Under the pieces are notes generated by a model, which saw only the letters and a list, made by a program, of their open reading frames with translations, made no database searches and had not been told where the DNA came from. This document shows positions 42,823 to 49,828 of a stretch of DNA of 60,108 bases, piece after piece. Within the stretch, counting starts at the first letter, position 1. Every line of letters starts with the position of its first letter. The DNA is taken from the NCBI GenBank assembly GCA_029289325.1, contig JARFTV010000015.1:11138-71245 (forward strand). Reading direction: 5' to 3'. The DNA comes from Alphaproteobacteria bacterium (lineage in GTDB: Bacteria > Pseudomonadota > Alphaproteobacteria > Rhodobacterales > Rhodobacteraceae). The translations under genes were made by a program, and so were the position numbers.

Positions 42823-42861
42823 ACTAAAGCAGCTTCGCCCGTTGAAAAGGGTTGGATCGAA
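42823..42861 (+). repeat. Imperfect 39-bp direct repeat, copy 2
   Basis: Second copy of the element at 42344-42382, 479 bp downstream in the same orientation. The bracketed segment carries only the 65-aa gene. Confidence 0.65.
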
Positions 42862-42942
42862 GGAGTGATGCTTCCCGGAGCTGTTGCTTGATCTGGCTAT
42901 CCGTGCTTCGCTGTAGGCAGAGCCAGTTGGAGCAAGAATGGC

Positions 42943-43116
42943 ATGGTGGGCCTGTACTTTATCGCTGGAGCGGTTTTGAACGTGATTGTGACGGTCGTCA
43001 GATCGCCGGGACTCTTGCAGGACTCCCCTCATCCCTACCAAGGACTCGCCGCGTCAGCCGCTGTTGGGGCCGTGATCTACGGCACCGTCTTCTGGTTGGT
43101 CAGCTTGCTGTTTTGA
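42943..43116 (+). CDS. Small two-helix membrane protein
   Basis: A 57-aa frame (M-V-G-L-Y-F-I-A-G-A-V-L-N-V-I-V) with two hydrophobic segments near residues 3-18 and 36-56 joined by a polar loop S-P-G-L-L-Q-D-S-P-H-P-Y. GGAG lies 10 bp before the ATG. Too short for confident identification. Its end overlaps the decayed minus-strand gene at 43054-43227. Confidence 0.5.
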   Translation: MVGLYFIAGAVLNVIVTVVRSPGLLQDSPHPYQGLAASAAVGAVIYGTVFWLVSLLF

Positions 43117-43227
43117 ACGATCCTGCTTCTTCAGGTCCTGCTGGCCCATGATGCGGTCAAGTGCATCTTCGGACTCGTCCGCGCCCAGGTCGCGGGCGGC
43201 TTGTTTGAAAGCTTCGCTTTGGCGATA
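43054..43227 (-). pseudogene. Decayed copy of the small gene at 44107-44295
   Basis: An open frame without a start codon (preceded by TAA at 43228-43230) reads S-E-A-F-K-Q-A-A-R-D-L-G-A-D-E-S-E-D-A-L-D-R-I-M, closely matching the product at 44107-44295. The peptide-level match between two separated loci indicates a duplicated small gene whose 5' end is lost here. Confidence 0.55.
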
Positions 43228-43243
43228 TTATACTTGACGTACC

Positions 43244-43468
43244 CTAGGCGGCGATGATGTCTGCAAGGGCTATCGCGGCCTCATAGGACGCTGTCTTTCC
43301 GAAGATGGTGATCCCGTTCCTGTCCGGCAGGTCTGAGGTCTCAAAGACGAAGTACCCCTCGTACCCCAAGTGCGCGGCTCCACAATCTTCAATTGTGTGA
43401 CGCGCCAGACTCGCGATATGCAGGTTGCGTCCGTTTCCGATTGATTTTGTCGCGAGGAAGTCATCCAT
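43244..43468 (-). CDS. Small protein, unknown function
   Basis: A 74-aa product (M-D-D-F-L-A-T-K-S-I-G-N-G-R-N-L-H) with a mixed alpha/beta pattern and a C-terminal helix E-A-A-I-A-L-A-D-I-I. Its start overlaps the divergent gene at 43467 by 2 bp, so the two cannot both have independent upstream promoters outside each other's coding region. Not recognised. Confidence 0.5.
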   Translation of the reverse strand: MDDFLATKSIGNGRNLHIASLARHTIEDCGAAHLGYEGYFVFETSDLPDRNGITIFGKTASYEAAIALADIIAA

Positions 43469-44153
43469 GCCTAACCCTCCCAGAATTTCAGCAAATGACC
43501 TTGCCCTGTTTATGGTCTCGTCCACCACCGCCCAGTTGGGGATCGTGAAGCGGGCCAAGACACCGATCATCCCGCCCATCATCCGCTATAAGGACGCCAG
43601 GCCAGCGATCACGGCCTATCTTACCGATCCGGCCAAGAAGTTGAATGCCCTAGTCACTGCCGAACAAATGTTCCAGCACAGGGTTGCCGATATGTCGGAA
43701 AGTACCCTGCGAAGGGACGACGCCTCGAAGTCCATCGAAGTGCTACATGCAATCCAGGGCATGCAGAACCAGCTTTCGACCTACAACTTCGGCCCGGCAC
43801 CGTCCAGGCAAGGGAAGCTGGTTCTGGCCGGGGTGGAGGTGTCGGTCTATGCGGACATGCTGGTTTACGCCAAGGACAGCATCGGCGCGGCGTTGCTCCG
43901 AATGACGCAGGACGATGCGTCGACCGAAGCGGCAATCGAGAAGCGCAAGCAGATGGGGCTGTACGTCGCGACGATGGTCAGGCTGCACGTCGATCAGAAC
44001 ATTCCTACGGACCTCAAGCCCGCGAACAAGCTCTGCATGTCCATCGACGTGCAGCATGGGGAAGTGTTCATCGCGCCAAACTCAAACACCCGGCGCGTGA
44101 ACGATCTTACCGCTGCTTGTCAGATGATTGCGGCTCTGTGGCCGGGGGCTTAG
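43467..44153 (+). CDS. Unrecognised 228-aa protein next to the DUF3800 gene
   Basis: A soluble protein without signal or membrane segments, starting M-P-N-P-P-R-I-S-A-N-D. Mostly helical: K-K-L-N-A-L-V-T-A-E-Q-M-F, a conserved-looking S-T-Y-N-F-G-P-A-P block, and M-S-I-D-V-Q-H-G-E-V-F near the C terminus followed by a polar A-P-N-S-N-T-R-R segment. Moderate GC and isolated context suggest transfer. No family recalled. It precedes the DUF3800 gene on the same strand by 149 bp and may form a two-gene unit with it. Confidence 0.65.
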   Translation: MPNPPRISANDLALFMVSSTTAQLGIVKRAKTPIIPPIIRYKDARPAITAYLTDPAKKLNALVTAEQMFQHRVADMSESTLRRDDASKSIEVLHAIQGMQNQLSTYNFGPAPSRQGKLVLAGVEVSVYADMLVYAKDSIGAALLRMTQDDASTEAAIEKRKQMGLYVATMVRLHVDQNIPTDLKPANKLCMSIDVQHGEVFIAPNSNTRRVNDLTAACQMIAALWPGA

Positions 44154-44295
44154 CTTCCGGCTTCTTTTTCAAGTCCAGCTTGGCCATGACGCGATCTAAC
44201 GCGTCCTCGGACTGGTCTGCGCCAAGATCGCGGGCGGTGCATCCAAATGCTTCCGCTTGAGCGGGATTTGCAGCAGCACCGCCTTTCTGCTTCAC
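44107..44295 (-). CDS. Small helical protein, intact copy of the duplicated gene
   Basis: A 62-aa reading from GTG 44295: central helix C-T-A-R-D-L-G-A-D-Q-S-E-D-A-L-D-R-V-M-A-K-L and a Lys/Pro-rich tail. The 'A-R-x-L-G-A-D-x-S-E-x-A-x-D' pattern resembles small alphaproteobacterial proteins of unknown role. Supported by the decayed copy at 43054-43227. It overlaps the 228-aa gene convergently by 47 bp and sits 7 bp from the divergent DUF3800 start; a longer start inside that gene is possible. Confidence 0.5.
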   Translation of the reverse strand: MKQKGGAAANPAQAEAFGCTARDLGADQSEDALDRVMAKLDLKKKPEAKPPATEPQSSDKQR

Positions 44296-44302
44296 TTCTG
44301 CA

Positions 44303-45133
44303 ATGGCACGAACTCCTGATTCTTTTTCGACCGTATATGCTGATGAATCCGATGATCAGCAGTTGTTTGTAATCGCCTGCGTCGCGATCCCAACGATGGG
44401 GCTGAGTATAGCCAAAACCGAGTGGGATGCACATCATATCACGGACACATGGAGCGACTACTTCAAGGCGGCCAAGGCGTGGCGAAGTGACCTGAAGGAC
44501 CGCTTCAACATTCCAGTTTCCAAGGAACTTAAGGGTGCGAAGCTGGCGACAGGGCACAACAGCTACGACGGCGGGAAGGGGGCGCTGTACGGGACCAAAG
44601 CGCATGAAGCCTATGCTCACGCTCTTAGGAACTTGAGCTTCCTTCCCCCGCGAAGCATCTTCTCAGTGTGCGCCGCGCGAAACTATAACATGTACGGCCA
44701 CCGCAAGCTGGAAGCTTCACTGTACGCAGTCTTTCAAAGACTGGAGAAGCAAATGAATGCGGCAAACTCACTCTGCACGATCTTCTTCGATGAAGGGCAC
44801 GGGGAGTACCGAACTCTGTTCCGAAAGGCCTGCAAACATTTGCCAACGGGGTCCTCTCAAGGGCATTGGGCGTCTGGTGCAAGGTCCAAGAATATGCCCC
44901 TTCAAGCGACTATTGAGGATGCTAACTTCAAGGATTCGAAAACTTCGCACTTCATCCAAATCGCTGACTTGGTCGCGTATGCTACACTTTCGAAGATCAA
45001 GGCAGAGCGCGGCACTATTTCAGCCAAGCAAACACGCTTGGGGACGGCACTTCTTCATGATCAAATCCCCAGAGAAGTGCTGAATCAGAAGGTCTACACT
45101 CGCAACCCGGATGGGATTGTCCGCCTAATGTAA
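44303..45133 (+). CDS. DUF3800 domain protein
   Basis: A 276-aa protein beginning with the DUF3800 motif V-Y-A-D-E-S-D-D (usually Y-x-D-E-S-G) and ending with I-Q-I-A-D-L-V-A-Y-A, the other conserved acidic block. The spaced Asp/Glu residues (Asp14/Glu15 region, F-F-D-E-G-H, A-D-L-V) suggest an RNase H-like nuclease fold. DUF3800 genes often occur on mobile elements and in defence islands. The N-terminal Gly of E-S-G is Asp here. Followed by a hairpin terminator. Confidence 0.85.
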   Translation: MARTPDSFSTVYADESDDQQLFVIACVAIPTMGLSIAKTEWDAHHITDTWSDYFKAAKAWRSDLKDRFNIPVSKELKGAKLATGHNSYDGGKGALYGTKAHEAYAHALRNLSFLPPRSIFSVCAARNYNMYGHRKLEASLYAVFQRLEKQMNAANSLCTIFFDEGHGEYRTLFRKACKHLPTGSSQGHWASGARSKNMPLQATIEDANFKDSKTSHFIQIADLVAYATLSKIKAERGTISAKQTRLGTALLHDQIPREVLNQKVYTRNPDGIVRLM

Positions 45134-45159
45134 AACGGCCCCATCGCTGGGACCGTTTA
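45132..45159 (+). terminator. Hairpin terminator after the DUF3800 gene
   Basis: AAAACGGCCC pairs with GGGACCGTTTA (one bulge) around CATCGCT, followed by TTTATT, directly after the stop codon. Confidence 0.7.
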
Positions 45160-45254
45160 TTGAGCAGGTGCACTCCAGCCCATTCGGGTGGTCGCAACCT
45201 ACAATGCTCATATAGCACATTCAGCGCCTTGACACAAGGGCTTACTTTGTGTCA

Positions 45255-45660
45255 CGCGCGCGAAGCAAACGAATCAGGTCGCTGATACTTGAGCCGCTTG
45301 CCGTTCACGCCCAACAGGGCTTTGTCGGCGCGAACCACATCATCCGAACCAAGCGCGACACGGTTGCTGTACCGGAAGTCAAACTCGGCCATATAGCGGT
45401 GCAGGTGCTTCTTGCCGCAGTGCTGGTACCCGCCCGGCCGTGCCTGAAGATGGAGAAAACGCCTTCGATGGTGTTGGTGCGGAGGTCGCCGCGAATGTAC
45501 TCGTCTGCACGGTAGCGCACGAAATCTGGCCAGGAAGTCGGCAGCGATGCCCTTGTAGTGGGTAGGCTTCATCCGTGTGGACCGTTGCTTCCTTGCCAAC
45601 GTTTTCGCGTAGGATTGCAACCACGGTTCTCTTGGTCAGGTCGTCCACGACGGGAAGGCC
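45255..45660 (-). pseudogene. Frameshifted IS1595/ISXO2-like transposase remnant
   Basis: Minus-strand pieces in three frames assemble into the C-terminal half of an ISXO2-like DDE transposase: V-H-T-D-E-A, then Y-I-R-G-D-L-R-T-N-T-I-E-G-V-F-S-I-F-R, then Y-Q-H-C-G-K-K-H-L-H-R-Y-M-A-E-F-D-F-R-Y-S-N-R and G-V-N-G-K-R-L-K-Y. At least two frame changes occur within about 150 bp, and the N-terminal zinc-ribbon part is not seen. Non-functional insertion-sequence relic. Confidence 0.82.
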
Positions 45661-46529
45661 TTCGCTATTAGCGCCGGAGGGGTGCGCGAAGCACCGCGCC
45701 TCCGAAACGGGTCTGAACCCGCCCGGCAATCTTCCCCCGAGACGCCGCGCCGCGCTCGGAGAGTATCGTGGGAATACCACCAGTCCACCTGACTTTAGCG
45801 ATCGACACCAAAGATATCCGCACTCCGCACCAAAGATACCGCCCATGTCACGACGATACTTCGCGCGCCCTGAAAGCGCCATCGACTGTCCATGGTTAAG
45901 CCGCAAGGCAGATCAACAAGGCGGTGTCCGGGATAGAACGTTGAGCCCTTGCTGTCCCGGCACCTCGGCCCCGCCACTTGGCTGCCCGTTTGATCAGGTG
46001 GCGGGGCCGATCGGTCCCGCTCGATCAGGTTCAGCGTTGAAGATGGCGGGAGACGGGCGCGCGGCTGATGTGGGTGGACCGCGGGACCTTCGGAGGAGTC
46101 TGCCCTCACGGGCCGCCCGCCTTCCTGCCATCAGGAATCGGAGATCAAGGAGTTGGACTTCCGCCGGGATCTCCAACCCTCAAACGGCCATGACGGCAAA
46201 AAGTTCCAGACCAGCGCTCCGGTCGCCGCGCTGACTGTCGCCACATTGCGGCAAACGCCGCCGTGCGCCCGCCACACCCGCCCCCGTCCAGCCGTGAAAC
46301 TTCCCGCGAACCGACTTTCTTGCGCCCAGCTTGTCCCCGAAACAGGAGGACGGCGACCGATTTCATCCCTTCCGGCCGCCAAGTGACGAGTGTTCTGCCC
46401 AGCCTGGGCCCGGGCTGGGCAGTGTTTGCGGATGGCATCTTCTGGCCGGAGATTGATCCCCTCCGCCCCCTTAGAGTTGTTTCGGCTCATCCCAAGGTGT
46501 TATGCTGATCTTCTAATGGGAGGGCAGAA
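45661..46529. other. Degenerate accessory DNA without a recognised gene
   Basis: About 870 bp. Frames are open on both strands but have no ribosome sites or family resemblance. It holds a repeated CACCAAAGATA near 45807 and 45831, the 12-bp inverted repeat at 45966-46009 and a hairpin near 46398-46425 (CTGCCCAGCC/GGCTGGGCAG). Probably decayed mobile-element DNA. Confidence 0.55.
45966..46009. repeat. 12-bp perfect inverted repeat with 20-nt loop
   Basis: CGGCCCCGCCAC (45966-45977) and GTGGCGGGGCCG (45998-46009). Could be a relic of transposon ends or a strong hairpin; no T tract follows. Confidence 0.6.
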
Positions 46530-46931
46530 ATGAGTCGGATCACCTTCCTTTACTGGCAATGCCTGAGCAATTCCGAGGACCGAGATCCGATCCGGATCAC
46601 CGTCGCGGAATGCCCAAGGTGCGGCCATCGCTCCACGGCAAACGGCTTCGGTATCGACGCTCTTCGGGCTTGCGGCGAGAAAATGCGCGCCGAGTGCCCG
46701 CGTGGCGAGGAAAACACCTACAGCCATGAAGTGTTCCCGGCCCTGGAAGAAAGCCATCCTGGCTCTGCTGAAGCCACGCAGGGCGCGGCCGCGACATCAG
46801 CTCTGGAAAAGCCGGACCACGGCCGCCGGAAAGCGGTCGTGGCCTGCTGCTCAGCCTACGGGCGCGACGAAGCAGTCACCGGAAAGCTGCCCCGTCTACG
46901 TCCGCCCAGACTTCGCCTTCCCGAAACTTGA
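46530..46931 (+). CDS. Small zinc-ribbon-like protein
   Basis: A 133-aa product with a clear ribosome site (GGGAGGG) and an N-terminal half holding C-P-R-C-G-H plus later cysteines (R-A-C-G, E-C-P-R-G-E-E), resembling small phage-associated proteins that read E-C-P-x-C-G-H...E-C-P-R-G-E. The C-terminal half loses this character and overlaps the opposite-strand gene by 56 bp, so the true protein may end earlier or be frameshifted. Function unknown. Confidence 0.55.
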   Translation: MSRITFLYWQCLSNSEDRDPIRITVAECPRCGHRSTANGFGIDALRACGEKMRAECPRGEENTYSHEVFPALEESHPGSAEATQGAAATSALEKPDHGRRKAVVACCSAYGRDEAVTGKLPRLRPPRLRLPET

Positions 46932-47493
46932 AGGCGGCATTGCTGATCCGGTAGCAGGATGCGCCAGCGGTCTGGACTCGGACCGTGACGAGTTTCTGGT
47001 CAGCGCTGACCGTCGCATCATGGATCACGCCGATCACCGCGCCGCTGCGATCGCGCACGACGAACCCGTTGTATGCGACCGCATTGCCGTCCTTCGCGCA
47101 CGGCAAGCCCTTGCCCACGTTCTTGCCCGATGCCAGTCCAGGTGCTGTCGGATCCACCACACCCGGCGCTCCTGGTCCACCAGGTCCACCGGGACCGCCC
47201 GGACCACCGGGTCCACCCGGACCTCCAGAGCCACCGCCACCGATTCCTACTGCGACGTCGACACCGGACCCGCCAATCCCGACTCCGGCGTCCACGCTGG
47301 TGCCGCCAGTCCCGAGACTGACGTCAAGGCCGATGCCGCCCTTGCCGATATCAAGGTCAGCGCCGACGTTTAACCCGCCTGCAAGCGCAGATCCCGCGGC
47401 CAGCGTCGATGAGAGCATGAGCGCAACCAGAAGGGCTGGATTGCTTTTCGAAACAGAAACTCGGGAACTTGCCCTACCGAGATGAAAGTGCAT
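46876..47493 (-). CDS. Exported collagen-like glycine/proline repeat protein
   Basis: A 205-aa protein with basic N terminus and signal peptide (to about G-S-A-L-A-G-G), a Gly-rich part with alternating V-G/D-V-G repeats, then a stretch of consecutive G-G-P triplets (about residues 90-108, collagen-like). It ends in a globular domain (N-G-F-V-V-R-D-R-S-G-A-V-I-G-V-I-H-D-A) resembling a PRC-barrel strand pattern. GAGGAG precedes ATG 47493. Likely a surface or periplasmic structural protein. Confidence 0.75.
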   Translation of the reverse strand: MHFHLGRASSRVSVSKSNPALLVALMLSSTLAAGSALAGGLNVGADLDIGKGGIGLDVSLGTGGTSVDAGVGIGGSGVDVAVGIGGGGSGGPGGPGGPGGPGGPGGPGAPGVVDPTAPGLASGKNVGKGLPCAKDGNAVAYNGFVVRDRSGAVIGVIHDATVSADQKLVTVRVQTAGASCYRISNAAFKFREGEVWADVDGAAFR

Positions 47494-47770
47494 GGCAACT
47501 CCTCAATGCATGGCAAACCAGCATTGGATCGCAAGGCCTGTTTGCCGGCGTCACCCGCTACGAATGTGATTGTTCAGCGGGCAACAAAACCCTGCAATCC
47601 AGGGCCGAGAATTCAAGCCCACGCCTCAACCTTGAGCGGCGTTTGCGTCGAGAATCGCGCGCAAAGGTGGCCATAGTGTGGCTGGAAGCCGGAGGGCCCC
47701 CTTGGTCTTACCGGGCATAACCTTCAGCGCGCTTTCCGCCGCCACGGCCGCCGCTTGACCAGCTTCGGTT
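47494..47770. other. Junction between accessory patch and prophage lysis end
   Basis: About 280 bp. No gene, terminator or attachment-site repeat could be recognised. A minus-strand frame continues past the last prophage gene but lacks a start and looks like noise. Confidence 0.5.
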
Positions 47771-48142
47771 TCACCGCCGGAACAACCGTGCCACGGTGCC
47801 GACCCCGGCCAGGCCGAACATCGACAGGATGATCGCCTGCTGCATCTCGGCATAGACCGGCGGCATGGCCTGCACGGTCCAGCCGACCGCGGGGACCGCG
47901 CTGACGAAGGCGACGGCGGCGGCGTGCCCGCACATGGCAAGCGCGACGATCCCGATCGCCAGCCGGACGCCAGGGTTGTCCGGCGTGGCAATTCGGTTCG
48001 CCTGGGCGATCTCCAGCGCACGGATGCGGCTTTCCGCGGCCAGACGGTCGGTGTCGTTCTGGGCCGCGAGCTTGGCCTCATAGGCGCGGCGCAGCTGGTC
48101 GGCGAGACCACCGCCGAAGAGGCGGGTGAGAAGGCGGATCAC
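47771..48142 (-). CDS. Prophage holin-region membrane protein
   Basis: A 123-aa protein from GTG 48142, overlapping the preceding gene by 4 bp. A polar helical N terminus (D-Q-L-R-R-A-Y-E-A-K-L-A-A-Q-N-D-T-D) is followed by hydrophobic segments near residues 60-82 and 95-118. Small membrane proteins of this layout sit with holin and endolysin genes in Rhodobacterales prophages. Last gene of the prophage block. Confidence 0.7.
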   Translation of the reverse strand: MIRLLTRLFGGGLADQLRRAYEAKLAAQNDTDRLAAESRIRALEIAQANRIATPDNPGVRLAIGIVALAMCGHAAAVAFVSAVPAVGWTVQAMPPVYAEMQQAIILSMFGLAGVGTVARLFRR

Positions 48143-48351
48143 CGCTCCGCCCCGGCGCCCTGGTCGATCACCCGCCCGATCATCGCTGCGATGACCAGAC
48201 CCAGGGTGATATAGCCGCGCCAGTCGACCGGGATGATCGCCAGCGCCTCGGGCGGCAGGGTCTCCCAGGCCACCTGTGCGGCGGCGGCGAGCGCCATGAA
48301 CTGCATGGACAGCCAGCGTCCGGCGCTGCGCCAGTTGGGGACGAATTGCAT
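48139..48351 (-). CDS. Putative holin
   Basis: A 70-aa protein, M-Q-F-V-P-N-W-R-S-A-G-R-W-L-S, with two hydrophobic segments near 17-35 and 44-62 and a short polar tail. Size, topology and position directly after the endolysin gene fit a class II holin that permeabilises the inner membrane. GAGAAGGAG-like sequence lies upstream. Confidence 0.72.
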   Translation of the reverse strand: MQFVPNWRSAGRWLSMQFMALAAAAQVAWETLPPEALAIIPVDWRGYITLGLVIAAMIGRVIDQGAGAER

Positions 48352-48365
48352 GTCAGGGCTCCTTC

Positions 48366-49109
48366 TCAGAACAGGTTGATCAGCCAGGCCCAAGCGTCCT
48401 GCCCCCACTGCCAGGCGACAGCGGCAAGGGCAGCGATGCCAGCGGCGGCGGCAGGGGCCTTGGCCGAGGCCTTGGGCTTCCAACCGGCAGCGGTCAGGGC
48501 GTCGTAATAGGCGCGGTGGTAGCCCGCGATCAGCCCGGCCTTGTCCTGACCGTTGACGGTCCTCCGGGCCTCAGCCGCCTCGGCATCGCTCAGGAAATCG
48601 TCCGCGCCTTGGTAGTGGGAAATGCCCTTGCCGCGCGCGTTCCAGCGGCCATCCATCAGCCCCCGAAAGAGGACGCGGGCCGAGATCACGGGATCGAGCA
48701 TCGCGTCCGGGTTCGCGACCAGGTCCACGCCCGCGTCGGACGAGGATCGGAGGTAATTCTCCAGCCAGGTCAGCTGCACATGGCCGCGCCCGTAGTAGAC
48801 ATGCCCGTGCGGCCCCGCAGGCCGGGCATAGCGCGCCACGGCCGAGGCCGGGCCCCGCTTGCGCGCCAGCGCCTCGACGGCCTTCCGCGCGCCCGCGTCG
48901 GTCGTGGCAAAGCCTTCGCGCACCGGCACCATGCGCTTGCCGGTTTCGTGGTGGGCGGTGGCCAGCCCATAGGCCAGCGTGTCCTGGTCGCGGTCGCCGA
49001 CCTGGTCGAAAGCCACCAGCAGACCCTTGATACCGTCGACCTGTGCCTGGTTCATCCGGCCGCCGAACAGAGTCCGGCGGATCGTGTTGAAAAACACGTC
49101 CTCGTTCAT
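48366..49109 (-). CDS. Prophage endolysin, GH19-like muramidase/chitinase fold
   Basis: A 247-aa lytic enzyme: A-T-A-H-H-E-T-G-K with catalytic Glu55 and Y-Y-G-R-G-H-V-Q-L-T-W, the standard phage lysozyme/GH19 core. After a linker rich in Lys/Ala, a hydrophobic C-terminal segment (I-A-A-L-A-A-V-A-W) may tether it to the membrane. Start 49109 follows GGAGAC. Confidence 0.88.
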   Translation of the reverse strand: MNEDVFFNTIRRTLFGGRMNQAQVDGIKGLLVAFDQVGDRDQDTLAYGLATAHHETGKRMVPVREGFATTDAGARKAVEALARKRGPASAVARYARPAGPHGHVYYGRGHVQLTWLENYLRSSSDAGVDLVANPDAMLDPVISARVLFRGLMDGRWNARGKGISHYQGADDFLSDAEAAEARRTVNGQDKAGLIAGYHRAYYDALTAAGWKPKASAKAPAAAAGIAALAAVAWQWGQDAWAWLINLF

Positions 49110-49150
49110 GGCTGTCTCCGATGGGTTTGGGCTAGTTTCTGCCCACGGCG

Positions 49151-49471
49151 TCACTCACCGCTTTTAGCTGACAGGCTCCGCAGCAAGCGGTTCGTCTCTG
49201 CCTGCGCCGTTTTCACCTCCGTCAGGCTTTCGCGCAGCGCGGTCAGCTGGGCGGTGAGCGTAGCCGCGTTCACCGCTTGGGCATTGATCACCGCCTCGAC
49301 CGTGTTCAGGCGATTATCCTGCCGTTCGTTTGCCAGAATTGCTGTCTCCAGACGGTTGGAGACGCCAGAGACCCACCAGACGCCCCCCGCGAATTGCGCC
49401 GCCACAGCGATGACGATGGACAGGTTTATGGTCCGGTCGATATGCCACGACCGGGCGGCTGGATCTGCCAT
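49151..49471 (-). CDS. Prophage membrane protein with coiled coil
   Basis: A 106-aa protein with one helix near residues 15-36 and a long C-terminal coiled coil (N-R-L-N-T-V-E-A-V-I, L-T-A-Q-L-T-A-L-R-E-S-L-T-E-V). The topology resembles an inner-membrane spanin or a structural helper. Located between baseplate-like and endolysin genes, which favours a lysis role. Confidence 0.65.
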   Translation of the reverse strand: MADPAARSWHIDRTINLSIVIAVAAQFAGGVWWVSGVSNRLETAILANERQDNRLNTVEAVINAQAVNAATLTAQLTALRESLTEVKTAQAETNRLLRSLSAKSGE

Positions 49472-49509
49472 AGCGGCACCTTTCTTTGAGGATTCTCAGG
49501 CGGTGGTCG

Positions 49510-49827
49510 TCACGCGATATCCTCGGTGATTGTGACCAGGATGAAATCCCTGTTGGGGAAGGTCTCGATCGCGCCGCCGGGATAGACGACCTCGAACTCG
49601 GCCGTGAAGCTGCCCGGCACGTCAGTATTGGACGCCTGCCAATCGTAGCGCACGGTCGGCGATCCGGTCGGGGTCACGACCACGGCTGCGGCCCGGGAGA
49701 TTTTCACCCCATCCCGGCCGCGCATGTTGAAGAACACGGTCGCGTCTGTCAGGTCGACCGACGCCGGAGACAGCGCGTACTCCAGCGAAGGCGAGGTGTC
49801 GCCAGTCTTCAGGTAAAATCTGTTCAT
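49510..49827 (-). CDS. Prophage baseplate/receptor-protein-like small protein (BppU-like)
   Basis: A 105-aa all-beta protein: K-T-G-D-T-S-P-S-L-E-Y-A-L, V-D-L-T-D-A-T-V-F-F-N-M-R-G, V-R-Y-D-W-Q and G-S-F-T-A-E-F-E-V-V-Y-P-G-G. This strand order is that of BppU-type N-terminal domains that attach receptor-binding proteins to siphophage baseplates. Confidence 0.7.
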   Translation of the reverse strand: MNRFYLKTGDTSPSLEYALSPASVDLTDATVFFNMRGRDGVKISRAAAVVVTPTGSPTVRYDWQASNTDVPGSFTAEFEVVYPGGAIETFPNRDFILVTITEDIA

Positions 49828-49828
49828 G

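Noticed and set aside
45575-46490. Open frames on both strands of the accessory patch
   Set aside because: No start signals or recognisable families; treated as decayed DNA.
42063-47770. CRISPR array or tRNA attachment site in the accessory patch
   Set aside because: No regularly spaced repeats and no tRNA-like cloverleaf or T-loop sequence could be found by eye.
47626-48111. 161-codon minus-strand frame overlapping the last prophage gene
   Set aside because: Different frame from the membrane protein at 47771-48142, which has coupled start and hydrophobic segments; the remainder shows no family.
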